Positions 32,000 to 44,639 of a stretch of 64,000 nucleotides of DNA are shown here, piece after piece. Under the pieces are notes generated by a model. It had not been told where the DNA came from, made no database searches, and worked only from the letters and a program-made list of their open reading frames with translations. Both the position numbers and the translations under genes were made by a program. This stretch comes from Epichloe hybrida (taxonomy: Eukaryota > Ascomycota > Sordariomycetes > Hypocreales > Clavicipitaceae), in contig JAFEKR010000017.1 in NCBI GenBank assembly GCA_019022495.1, positions 434,001 through 498,000 of the forward strand, in the 5' to 3' direction. Position 1 is the stretch's first letter. Each line of letters begins with the position of its first letter.

Positions 32000-34383
32000 T
32001 CAAATATTCTTTTTCCTTGCCTCGTCATAGCCCTCTTCCTCGCTGTCCTCATCCTCCTCCTCCTCTTCCTCCGCGCCCGCCTCATTCAGCTTGTCAGACC
32101 GCCTCCTTCTGTCCTTCATCGCCTGTCGAATCTTTTTGCTAGCCTCATTGAATCCCTCGGCCGAGTCAAGAGTTGTGAAGCCGCTGATGGGAAATCCCCC
32201 CGAACCAAAGCCACCGCCCGCGCTGCCGGGACGCGAGCGACTTCTTGATCGAGACGGCGGTCGTGTGGAGAAGATGCCGACTTGTCCGATGTTACTGAAG
32301 GAGTCGTTTCGGGGAAGAGCGCGACTGGACTGCGTCGTGTTGCGTCGTGACAGCATCGACGGGGTGTCCATGTCTGGACCCGTGCTGGACTGATCGCTGT
32401 CCTTGCGCTTGTGCCATTTCTCCGTGAAGGCGCCGCCGTCCTCCAGCTTGGGCGTATCCGGCACGAGGCGGGTCTTGTCAAAGTCCGGGAACATCTCCGG
32501 GCCAAGCGTGTTGATGAGATCCGTCACTTGAGCACTCAATTCCGCGCGTCGAAGTCGCAGAGTGTGGATATTGAAGTCGGAGCTGGGAATGAGGCACAGT
32601 ACGAGTGGCCGCAGCGACTTGAAGATGTCCATGCCCACCTCGCCGAATCTCAGCGCAGCAATCGTGATACCAATCATGGCTGGCCAGATAGCAATGTATG
32701 CCAGCCAGAGGGGCACCCACAGAGGCACATGGCCCCAGAGCCTGTCTTGCCAGACCTTGAACACAACGATGATGGAGTACATGTGGTAGACGGTGGGGGC
32801 CAGCACCATGGCTACCAGAATCTTCCACGTGGCCATGACATCGCGACCACGAACTTTGACGGTAGAACCAGCTAGTGCCGTTTTTGCCTTTTGGATGCTG
32901 ATGATTTTTGTTGCCACGAAGACGGGTGCGAATAACAGTAATCCCGGGACCGTGCATAGGAACAAGATCGACAGCTTGATCGAGCGGTAGACGAAGAGGA
33001 AGAGGACTTTGAAAATGGACATCCTGGCATATTGAACTTGATGGTCCTTGAGGTTGAGGTATCGTAGTTGAGAGTTGTAGTTCTTGACAGACGCCTCAAG
33101 AGAGGTGATGCGCTCGTCGTTCTTGTATCGCTCGTAGCCCTGCGCGAGCCGTCTGTTGAGCTCGACAACGACTGGCAGCGGCAACTTCTTGCCCGTCGGA
33201 TTGTACAAGCGCCGGGCTGCTTGGATCACCATGAGAGTATCGTAGTTTGGCGTCGACACCGTGACTGCGCTCAGAGCGTCGTAGACCGTGTCAATGACCT
33301 TTCCGATGGCCTCTCTTCGGCGGTTGTTGCTGTACGCCTCAACCAGCTGCGGGGGGATCTCGAATGGGGTGCCGAATTCGACGACGGCGCGGCTTCGAAA
33401 CTTGTGAGCGTGGAAGTAGTTCATACCCACTGGCACGATCTTGAGACCGCACTCCGGGGCCTGTTCGAGAGCGCCCAGGGCCATGATGGCGACACCAGCC
33501 TTGATAGGGAGAAGCTCCGTGCGGTCGTGACTGCCACCCTCCGGAAAGATGCCCACGCAGCCGCCGTTGAGGAGTCTCGAAAAGACTGCCTTGTAAACCT
33601 TGGTCTGATCGATATGTGGCGCCACCTTGAACTTGGTGCCCTCGTATCCGGGAGCCGGGCCCTTGACGTGGGTGTTGGTAAAGTTGCCGTTCTCGTCTAT
33701 GTCGTCGCGACCGGTCAACTGTAGCATGGCCAGCTTCCCCTTGAAAGGTCGCTTGAGGCGGATCTCCTCAGGGCCAATAATCTCGGCAATATCGTTGCTC
33801 ACCGACGCAGTGTCCTTGCCCGGCGGCAGGAAGATCATGCCATTAGTCTGGCCAGATTCGGTGCCAAAGTTGGTACCGACACCTCGGACCAATGTCGGAT
33901 TGTTTACGGGATCGGGGAGGAAGATGGTGCCCGGGGCAGCTTTCGTGGCGTCTTGGGCTCGGCCAACCGGTACGGAGCTGACCTGGCGTGAGGCCCAACC
34001 GATGAAGCCGTGGATGGATTTTTGGGCGATGAGAAGTGACACGCGACGGCCAGCTTCTTGCCTGAGCGTTCTCTGGAGGATGAGGCCATCGACAAACTTG
34101 AGAGGCGCGATATTTTAGTACATGTAGGAGCCAAGCTTGGGTAAAACCCCATGCTTACCTGGTTTGCGTGTGGTGCCGCAACAAACAGCACAGGTCCAGA
34201 TCGCGGGACCTTCCATGATCCTCTGGGCACGACCTCACGAAAGAACAAGTCGACCAGGTTCCCCATGACATGCAGGAACAGATCGTATTTCCAGTTGACC
34301 ATGGGATATAGCTCCTTTGCTGCTAGGTCTTCCTTTGCCTCCGCCTGGGCCCTTTGGCCGTCCTTGCGCGCGGTGGACGCCAT
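32000..34383 (-). CDS. Glycerol-3-phosphate / dihydroxyacetone-phosphate O-acyltransferase (Gat1/Gat2, SCT1/GPT2 type)
   Basis: Exon 1 34,159-34,383, intron 34,097-34,158 (62 nt, GTAAGC...CTCAAG), exon 2 32,000-34,096; 773 residues, close to the yeast enzymes. It makes lysophosphatidate (or 1-acyl-DHAP), the first step of glycerolipid synthesis, at the ER. The splice joins APHANQ to FVDGLILQRTL, restoring the acyltransferase motif-I histidine and its Asp; VGIFPEGGSHDRTELLPIKAG (Gly-Gly-Ser box at about residues 259-266) is the acyl-acceptor motif. C-terminal to the catalytic domain lie several hydrophobic segments (about residues 430-600 overall), then a Ser/Arg-rich tail with likely phosphosites and an acidic end (AEEEEEEDEDSEEE). 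The start is the first ATG after the heptamer repeats; the frame upstream is open but begins with GTG only. Confidence 0.93.
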
Positions 34384-34432
34384 GGCTTGGGGCTTGGGGC
34401 TTGGAGCTTGAGGCTTGGAGCTTGGAGCTTGG
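34384..34432. repeat. 7-bp tandem repeat (ggcttgg/agcttgg) abutting the acyltransferase start codon
   Basis: Seven consecutive heptamers begin immediately upstream of the ATG at 34,383 (minus strand), so they lie in the 5' leader or proximal promoter of the Gat-type gene. Confidence 0.85.
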
Positions 34433-34935
34433 AGCTGTCGGGGGTTAACGGTCGTGGTGCAAGGAATAGCTTCACGTGGACATGTGGATGGCCTTCGTCT
34501 GCCCTTGCAAAACAGTCTCCTCGTCAATTGCCGCAGCACAGCACGAAAAGCGCAACGCGAGGCCGGGTGAGGGGGATGTGGGAAACTCTGTCGGGTGCTC
34601 GTGCGAAGGGCAACGGAAGAGGCGGCGCGGTGTGCAGGAGCTTCACGAGACGCAGGTTGGGCAGAGGTGAGGGCAGAGCCGCAGAGGTGAGGCTTGTTTG
34701 GATAAAGAAGAGGTCATGGCAACATGGACGGGACTCGCCGCGGAGGGGCGCCGGAGGGGTAATACATAGCGAGCCCACGATGAGCCAAGCCAAGCAAGGC
34801 ACTAACACCATTGGATGCTGTTCAGTGTTCAGTGGATCGACTTCGCGGCCTCCAGCGTCTTCCAGCGTGCATTGTACTGTACTGTACATTTGAATGTGTA
34901 TAGTGGGGTGTGCTCTCGAGTTCCAAGACGGCCAA
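34433..34935. other. Promoter region and right edge of the GC-normal island
   Basis: No gene seen. Composition switches to RIP-type AT-rich between about 34,930 and 35,000. Confidence 0.6.
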
Positions 34936-35606
34936 AAAAAACTTCTACACAACCATCACAAAAAATTTTGAAACTCCTAATTTTGCCACAAAAAAGTGCC
35001 TGCACTACCCTAAAAACTTCACCTAAGGAACCTATAGACTTGTAGGATTAAGATAATGCTATTTTTAACTTCCACTCCCCTTATTAAGACCCTAAACCTA
35101 ATAATAGTAATAATACAGACCCCTTAGGGAAATTTTTAGGGCGTAGATACTACTTATAACCTACTAGACTACCTTATTATAATACTATAAAGTAAAGTAG
35201 TAAACCTTATAAAGTAAATAAATAAGTAAAAGGGATATATAATCTCTAAAAAAGTAGTCTAGGACCTAATTAGATCCCTTATGCTAGTCCTAAACTAGGC
35301 AGGTGCGTCCCTAATCCCTAGGAATAATAGCCTTAATATTAGGGCTATTCTCTAGGAAATAAGAAGCTAAATCCTTAAACTTAAAGCCTAATAACCCCCT
35401 TAGAACGCCCCTAATAAATAAACTAATCTTAATGCTAAAATAAGCTAATACTAGACTATAAATAGACCCTAAGGCCTAGCCCTAAAATCCCCTATAATAT
35501 ATCTAATAAATAACGCTTTTATAGGAGCTAATACCTAGCTATACACTAGAATTAGGCTCCTAAAGAGTAAAGCTTAATATTATATCCTTAAATAGGTATA
35601 TATAAG

Positions 35607-35913
35607 TGTTAGAACAAAGGTGATATCAATCGCGCGTCGCAGCCGCAATTACCCGGCAGAAGCTCGGGCCGCGCGCGGACCCCACACGTGACCCATAACC
35701 TAGCATGTTAATTAGCTAGGAAATATAGGGACATAAACACGTAACCTCTTTTCCCTTTATATATTATAACTTCTAGCTTTTTACCTTTTTTTTCTAACAA
35801 CTTAATTAATTATAATAACAAATAACATAGCCTAGAATAAATAATTAATAATAATACTATTCTTTAGGCTTACAACTATATTATATTAAATTTAATACCC
35901 TGTGAATCTAACA
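35607..35913 (+). repeat. 5' LTR of B-1
   Basis: 307 bp, TGTTAGAACAAAGG...GAATCTAACA. It is followed by ctaattagtagtta, also found after the 5' LTR of family A (ctaattagtggtta), probably the primer-binding region. Confidence 0.93.
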
Positions 35914-38900
35914 CTAATTAGTAGTTACCTTTATAGATAACCATGTAGTCTTTAAACACTATAGATTAGTAAGGTTAATTAGAAGAGGTAGCTTATCTAA
36001 TAATAACTTGCCTTATAAAATAGGAGGGCTACATTTAATAATAAGTTATACTAATAGAAAGGTATAATATAGCTTTTTTCTTACTTTAGTATTAATATCT
36101 ATATCTATATAAACTCTGAAATAATAAAGAAAGGTTTAATACTAGTAGCTAAGCTATCCCCTTATCTTTCTTTATTATATATTCTATTACATATTTAAAG
36201 TTAATTACCTTACCTTATAATTCTTTATATCTAAAACACGTTATATAATTATAGTTATACTACTTTTTTTCTTATATTATAAGATCTACCTCCTTTAATT
36301 AATTATAATATTAGATATAGCTAGACTATCTAGGACCTCTAGTTAATTCAGAGTTCCTAGTAAGATTAATAGCTATAATAATACTATAGAAGGCGTAAAA
36401 ACAGGAGATAATAATAAATACCTTAATAAAGGAAAAACCCTTATTTACACTAACCTATACCCCTATATCTTATAAGGCTTTAATAACATATTATAGAAGA
36501 ATTACTCTAATAAATAGAAAGTTTTAAATATAAAGAGATAATAATACCTAAGGAAATCAGTCTTTACATCCTTATAAAGACTAAATAATATAAGGAGCAA
36601 GGGTTATTTAGAAAAACACTATTCTCTAAATTTAGTAATAACTTTTATAAATAGTTAAGGGATAAGTTTATAGAAGGAAAAGACCTTTTATAAAATAGAC
36701 TTTAAGACTATTTTCTTTATAATAAAGTGTATATAACTATTAGAAGAGGCACTAAGATAGTAAATAACCTTAAAGAAGTAGTAAACTAAGAAGAATTTAG
36801 ATTTTAGACTCTTAAAGAAATTAAAAAGGCTAGGAAGAAGTATATAGGCTTCTAAAAGAACTTATAAAATAAAGAGTTTTTCTATAATTTACTAAATAAT
36901 AGTAATATTAGAACTAGGTAACTTACCCTATTACCTTATTTATTAGTATAATTACTATTAAAAGAATTAATAAGCTAGACTCCCCTAGGAAAACTAAGTT
37001 AATCCCCTCTAGGAAGACCTAGCTAATCTCCCCTAGGAAGGTTAATTAACTTAGAGTTAAGACTACCTAAGAATACTATTTATAAGTATCTATAAGTAAC
37101 TCCCTTACTTATACCTTTACTAGAGGTAAGTTAGTAGTATTACCCTAGTAATACTACTAATAATACCCCTAAGCAGGAGAGTTACTAATAGAGGTAACCT
37201 ATGCTATCTAGGGCTAGTAGTACCCCTGTTAGCATAGCTTAAAGAGCTATAATTCCTCCTTCCTAATATAAGGAAGAGAAGGATTAGAGGGAATAATAAG
37301 CCCTAAGGGTGCTACCTATAAAGCTACCCTCTTACTTCCTAAAGACCTTACTACCCCTTCTATAGATATAAAGGGAAACACCTAGAGGACCCCTATAGAC
37401 CTAGAGACCTTTACTAAAGCAGATTATTAACCTATCTAAGGTATACCCTAAAGAATAACTCTATAGCGCTAATAACTATAATATTCTTAAATTAAAGCTT
37501 TAAATATTCTATAGAAAGTATAAGTTACTTAATATCTAGTATAAATAAGCTAGTTATACTTTTAAGGTTATGCTTAAAGGTAAAGCACTATAATACTATG
37601 TAAACCACCTCTTTAAACCTAGATAACTATAAGATCTCCCTACACTTATTAGCTATATAAGAGAATAATTTAAAACTAAGGATATATAGTAAAGATATTT
37701 GCTAAAGTAGAATAACATTTCCCTATAAGGAATAGTAAATAATAACCTAAGTAAGTTAATAATTAAATACTTTAATAAACTTATAGAAAGACTAGCTATC
37801 TTATAATAAGTAGTGCCTAAAGTAAGCTAAACTAAAAGGGCACTCTGGAATTAACTTATTAGAGCTTATTATAGTATTCTAGAGTGTAAAGGAGTAATTA
37901 TAAATCTACTAGATAGACTATAAGAGTTTTATAAATAGATTAGAATAACCCTTTATCTTATTAAGGAAGAGAAGAAGAACTATTAATAGTTCCTAACTAA
38001 AGCTACAACCCTAGAGTAATTCTAGACTAATTAAAGATATAATAGGAATGGAAAAGAGACCTAATACCCCTTAAAACCACAAGGAAAAGGAGGTACTCCT
38101 TATATAAAGAAGTGCTACGTATGTAGCAAGGAAGGATACTAGTTATCTAAGCACCCTAAAGAGAACTATAAGAAGGCGTTTTAATGCTTTAAGAATTACT
38201 ACCTTATAGATTTAACTAATAACTTATATTATTTATTCCTTACTTAGTACAAGGGAGAACACGAGTCCTAACCCCTTATTAATAATAAAATCGCTTAGTA
38301 TATAAAGAGCATTAGATTTAATAATAGCCCTAATAATATAGATAGGCTAGTACCTATAAGCTTCTTTACGCATAGAATGCAAATTAATAGCAAGAGAATA
38401 GTTTAATTCCTAATAAGGTAAGTAGCTTATTATAGTCTAAGCAAAGAAAACCCCTTTTAGCAAGAACTCGTAAATAAAGCCCTAGTAACGTTTATGTTAG
38501 AAGATTGCTATTCCTATGTAACATTCTAAGGGATTATGCCTAATACAAGAGCCGCAAAATTCTCTACAGTAGGGCACCCTTAATTTCTTGCTTTATAATA
38601 TTAGATACCTATATTGCAGCTTAATGAATTAATAAAGAAAAAAGCATTAGTTAGATTCGGCGCGGGAGACCTAATTATTACGCTTAGAGTAGCTAATATG
38701 CCTACTCCCTTTAGAAACATTCTCTTTTAGGTTATCCCTATGAACACTCTATTTCTCTTATCCCTTAATAATATAGACTATCTAAAGATTAACTTTAATA
38801 TCTCTAAGAATATACTATAATAAGGAAATATTAAAGTCCCTGTTATATGTAAATAAGGCTATGCCTAGATACTTCTTATATAGAAAGAAGAAGTAGTTAC

Positions 38901-41900
38901 TTAAAGCTACCTTATAGAAAGCAAGCTATAGTAATTACACCGCCGCTTTAGATATCTATTAATCTAATGTTTATATAAGGTTCTCTGTAAATTAAGGCAT
39001 AATATTAATATTAAAGCTATTAGGGAACTAATAAGAATTTGCTACTAATACTAAATGTATGTAAATAGCCCTAATTACTTTAAGTTTACCCTTAAGGATA
39101 AGTGTAGCTTTAATTATAAAGTAATAGTAAATATTTTCTACCTAGATAGTAACTGCCTTATACTCTATGCTATAAATATAGCTATAGTATTTAATATAGC
39201 GAGATTCCTTAATAATATCTTTATAAAAATAACCTAGGAAGCCCTCTAAATATGCTAGATTAATGCTTACCTAGGCCCCCTAGACTTTATTATTATAGAC
39301 ACTAGAATAAACTTCTATAGTAATGAATTCAGATAATTTATAGCTTTAATGTTAATTTTAATTAAGGAAGTCCCTATTAAGGCATACTATAGTATAGGGA
39401 AGGTTAAAAGGTATTATAGGCCGCTCTAAAGAGCCTATAATATAATTAGATATAAATACCCTATAACGCTAGAACCTATTGCCCTTTAAATAGTAATTAA
39501 GGCCCTAAATAACACTATAGGCCCTAATAGCCTTATCCTAACCCTCCTTATCTTTAGAGCCTACCTATATATAATAAATAAGTCCCTGCTATTACCTAAT
39601 ATTATATAGCGTGTAATTATAGTATATAAGGCTACTAAAGAGATTAAGAGACTCTATACTATCTAGAAGGTTAATAAGGCCCTTACTAAATATAATAGCC
39701 TAGACACCTTAAAGACCCTTAGCTTACTACTTAGATTAAAGGTTAAGGTCTAGCAAGAAAGTAAGGGATAGGTAAGTCTATATAAGCTACTAGTAATTAC
39801 TAGAGAAAGCTATATACTTAATATACCTAGAGGCCTAAAGACCTTTAGGTTAATATCTATTAAGCCTTACTATAATAACCCTAGTGTAAAGAAGATAGTA
39901 AAGCCTAGTAAAAAGAAAGGAGAAAAAGGGTAAGAGGCCTATAATAAGAATATAGTACTACTAATACCACTAAAGCAAGAACGTAGAAGGCTATAGAAGA
40001 ACCCTCCTATAATGCCTTAAGGTGCTAATACCTTCCTATTAGCAAAAGAATATAGTAACCTAGCTTTTGTAATTAAGCTATGTAAGAAAGGAATTATTAA
40101 GACCCCTAGTGAACCTTTTAAGCTATTAATAAAAGCGGAAATTAACGCCTTAATTAAGTAAGGTGTGTTTAAATTTATTATATTTAACAAGGAAGAATAT
40201 AGTGAAATTTAAATCTTTAATTCCCGAATTATTAATAAGATTAAAGGCAAGATAATAGAACCCTATAAAAAGTTATACCTTATAATCCAAGGGTATAAGG
40301 ATAAAGGGAAACAGGCTATTCTTACACAGGCCCTAATAATTTAACACGTAAGCTAATGTCTTATCCTTATAATAGCCCTATTAGTAAGATTAAGGAAATT
40401 CCTTATCTAGCTAAGAGATATCTATTAGGCTTATATATAGGCCTATATATTACTAGAGCAGCTAATCCTAGCACGCTTACTAATTTAGATATAGTACCTT
40501 TACTTGCCTAGTATAATCTTAAGGGTTATAAAACCCCTTTATAGGCTCATAAAAGCAGGAATACACTAGTAAGTTATGTATTATAAGCATTATAGAGAGA
40601 ACCTCTAGATAGAAACCTTTACATATAATCCCTACCTACTTATAACTACAAAGAAAAGCCCTAACTTTACCTATATTAGAATATAAACTAATAATATAAT
40701 TAGCCTCTTAGATAAGAAGTTCTCTAAGAAGGAAGAGACCTAGCTTACTATAGTAGGCTTTAATATAAAGCTAAAGTAATTCCTAACTTAGGACTACCCT
40801 CTTATGTTTAATAGTAGCATTATCTTACTAAAGAATAATACTATTAAAATCCAGTAAAAAGGGTAAAGTAATAAGTTAGAGTTAGTCCTAATAACTAACT
40901 TAAAGCGTAAATATATTAAGCAAAGGGCCTAAGGCGCTTATATTACCTTAATCTACTAACTAGAGGCTTGCTTTAACTTATCTATTACTATATAACACTA
41001 GGAGCTAACCCTAGAGGACGTGAAAGCCCTTAATTACCACCTAAAGTAGTAGATAAATCACCTAAAGAGAGGTCTAACGTTTATCCTAATTAACCTTAAG
41101 AAGGTAAAGCTCTTTGCCTTTATAAATAAATCCTTTGCTAACAACTAGGACCTATCCTTATAACTAGGATATATACTTATCCTAGTAAATAAAGACTATA
41201 CTAATAGTAAGTTTATAATTAAAGGTAATATTATACACTTTAGCTTAATAAAGAGCAAGAGAGTTATATAAAGTATGCTTACCTTAGAAGTCTATAGTAT
41301 AGTAGCTAGTGTTAATATAGCTTATATAATTATAACCACCCTAAACTTAGTTACTAACTAACTAAAGCTCCTAAAGATCCTAGTTATTATATATATAAAT
41401 TCATACTCCTTATATAAGTGCCTTATTAAGCTTAGTATAATAAAGGAGAAACACCTAATAATTAATATTATAGCCCTTTAATAGTTATATAAACACTAAG
41501 AACTCTACAAGATTTAATAGATTAATAGAGAGGATAACCTAGCTAATACCTTTATAAAGGTATTACCTAATAAGGCCCTTAAGAGCTTTATCTTAACTAA
41601 CTAAATAACTATCTAAATAAAGGGATAGGTTACCTACGCGTAATATATATATAGTAAGAGAAAAAGGTAATCCTCTAGGAGAATAGCTATAGGGATAAGA
41701 TAGTAATACATAGGGGATCTATGCCCTTATAGTTAATATCCCTAGCGGCCATAACCACGCTAGCCTACTAGGCTCTCCTAGTAAACTATAGAAATTAATA
41801 GTAGTGTATAGGAGAATAAAAGTGTTGCTAAGGAGAAGGAAGATATTATATATATGCTAAGGTGTGGTATATATGTTATTTTAAGGAAAAGAAGGGATTT

Positions 41901-42101
41901 AGAAGGACCCACTTATCCTTATATAGGCTTATAAGCTAAGTAAGATTATTATTTCCCTTTTATTAGTAACTATACGCCTAGATAAGCTATAAGTTCTTTT
42001 CCTTATATCCCCTATTAATTATATTCTTAATCTATCTTTCTTTTTCATTTCTATGATTAATATTATATATTAATAATTATATTAAAAGAGAGAAGTTCTA
42101 G

Positions 42102-42408
42102 TGTTAGAACAAAGGTAATATTAATTACGTATTATAGCCGTAATTACCTAGCAGAAGCTTAAGCCACGCGCAGACCCTACACGTAACCTATAACCTAGCA
42201 CGTTAATTAGCTAGGAAATGTGGGGATATAAACGCGTAACCCCTTTTCCCTTTATGTATTATAACTTCTAGCTTTTTACCTCTTTTTTCTAATAACTCAA
42301 TTAATCATAACAACAGACAACGTAGCCTAGAATAGATAATTAATAACAATACTATTCTTCAGGCTTACGACTGTATTACATTGAATTCAATACCCTGTGA
42401 ATCTAACA
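42102..42408 (+). repeat. 3' LTR of B-1
   Basis: 307 bp, same ends as the 5' LTR. The differences inspected are all transitions. Confidence 0.93.
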
Positions 42409-42667
42409 ATAAGACCTTATAGCCTAAGAGACCTTATTAACTACTAACTCTAAAACCATACTAATATTAGGGTCCTAGGAGCTAGGCTTCTCCCCTTAGG
42501 GGATATTAAAATCTACTTTTATACCTAAAAGAATTAACTTTACTTTAAAGTAAACTATCTTATATAGCTAGGAATAATAGGACTAAACCTAAGAAAGGTA
42601 AAAATACTATTTAAAGTTCTAGTCTATGGAATTCCTACCTATAAGAATATAAGTAATAAAGGGAAGG

Positions 42668-42923
42668 TGTTGGTTGCACCAAGGTCCTGCGCAGGTAATA
42701 AATCCCGTATGATTGAAGTCGACGATAGTTAGTTAGCTAGCTAGGAAAGAGGGAAAAGAGAGGGAAAGTCTAGATGCTAGAAAAGTGGGCGAAATCCGTA
42801 TGTGGGGCATAAAAGGGGGTGGCGAATTAATGCAGCCAATCATATCGCGTGCATCGCGCCAGACCTATAATTAGTCCGGTCTTTAGCTACAATTAAACCA
42901 ATGAAAATCCGAAGGAATTAACA
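42668..42923 (-). repeat. 3' LTR of A-2 (left end)
   Basis: 256 bp, TGTTGGTTGCACC...GGAATTAACA on the plus strand; preceded by GAAGG. Confidence 0.92.
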
Positions 42924-44332
42924 CTAGTAATCTCTCTTTTTCCTTTGTAGCTAAAGAGCTTAAAAACGTAATAAAAATCAGATTAAAGGAAAGTATATAC
43001 TAGTAAATCCCTTAATAGGAATCCGCTGCTCTGATTGGCTGTTGCGGCATTAGTTAATTAAATTAATCTATTATTCCTTACCTAAGCTCCCGTTTCCTAA
43101 TATTATAGGTCTCTTTACCTATCCTTTAATACGAATCATTAATTTGTTTAAATTAATTAAAGAGGAAAGTAATGAATTTAGTAATGCTTTTATTATTACA
43201 TCCGCCGGATTATTATTACTGTTAATCCATCTAACTTTATAGATCTCATGCCTTTTATACGATTAATAAAGAGCTATAATATTAATTATTAGTCTCTTCT
43301 CCTTCGTAGTTCCTAGCTTTATAAGATATTTATATAACAAAAAAGAATTAGTATAAAGAATTATAGGAACTCAAGGCATTTTTAATTAATCTGTGATCTG
43401 ATGTAAAGTTATGGAAATCGCGTAGGCAATATCTGCGCCTTAAACTATACTATATAACTTAGAAGCAAGCACGCTATAAGTAACTCTCTTACTCTTTATT
43501 AAGCTATACATAATAATATTACCTTTTATAATAAAGGTATTATTATCTTATATTATCTCGTTGCTAATTATAATTACGTACCTAATCTATAAGCTTAAAT
43601 CCTTATTATTAGTAAGCGATCTATCTATAAACATAAAGAGCTTTATCTCTTTAAGAACCAAAGGGATATATTATAGTCCGTGTTATTAATTCTTAATCTG
43701 CCACTTAAGGCATTTATTAAGGCATATAATATCTTCCCTAGGGGGTTCTTAGTGTTAAGCTATAATTAATAGGTTATAGGAAGCTTCTAGTTAACACATA
43801 GTTGTGATATAGCTTCCTTGGGCTTATTATTTCACGTAGTCTTACTTTGCTATTAGGGATTAAGGATTAACTTCCTTAATCTTCTAACTCTAGCCCTTCT
43901 AGGTCAAGATTAATGAATTATTAGTGTTCTAGGTTAAGATGTAGCTATTAAAGATAAGGGGATTCTTAGTGGTTAATTATTGGTTTTCTTTAGCTATAAA
44001 ATTAGCCTTCTGGAGCTCTTTCTCTTCTTTTTAGAAGAAGTTATCATCGCTTAGGCCTAATATATTATTGGTTTACATTCTAATAATACTAAAGAGATTC
44101 TTATTATTTAGGGCTATAATTAATAAGTAGGGATTGTAAGTTAAGGTTGTTATATTAAGGTTATCCCTATAGTAACGGAAGTATATTGCCTACTAGTAGG
44201 TTCTAGCCTTTATAATCCCGTAAAGAGGTCTAATTAATTTAATTATAGTCCCTTCTAGAAAAAGATATGCAATTTGCTTTAGTAATCTCATGATAATTAG
44301 CCTCGTTAGCACTGTGTGCGATTGAGTGTAGG

Positions 44333-44639
44333 TGTTAGATTCACAGGGTATTGAATTTAATGTAATACAGTCGTGAGCCCAAAGAATAGTATTGTCATTG
44401 ATTATCTATTCTAGGCTGCGTTGTCTATTATCATGATTAATTAAGTTATAGGAAAAGAGAGGTAAAAAGCTAGAAGTTATAATATATAAAGGGAAAAGGG
44501 GTTACGTGTTTATATCCCTATATTTCCTAGCTAATTAACATGCTAGGTTATGGGTTATGTGTGGGGTCCACGCGTGGCCTAAGCTTTTACTAGGTAATTG
44601 TGGCTATGATGCGCGATTAATATTACCTTTATTCTAACA
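44333..44639 (-). repeat. 3' LTR of B-2 (left end)
   Basis: 307 bp, TGTTAGATTCACAGGG...TATTCTAACA on the plus strand; preceded by GTAGG. Confidence 0.92.

Larger units (their letters stand above)
35607..42408 (+). mobile_element. Complete copia-type LTR retrotransposon B-1, RIP-mutated
   Basis: 6,802 bp with 307-bp LTRs and a perfect target duplication ATAAG (35,602-35,606 and 42,409-42,413). Plus-strand coding remnants appear in Ty1/copia order. A gag zinc knuckle is at 38,113-38,157 (CYVCSKEGY, then SKHPKE). The integrase core is at about 39,100-39,560; its surviving open stretch at 39,055-39,237 is not a gene. Reverse transcriptase begins about 40,390, and RNase H lies at about 41,200-41,600. 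A purine tract (aaaagagagaag) precedes the 3' LTR. All frames are full of TAA/TAG. Confidence 0.92.

Noticed and set aside
34384..34539. N-terminal extension of the acyltransferase that would resemble a mitochondrial presequence
   Set aside because: The frame is open but begins with GTG and runs through the heptamer array. The ATG at 34,383 has a good context and gives the normal family length.
39055..39237. 60-codon open frame
   Set aside because: Surviving fragment of the integrase region of B-1.
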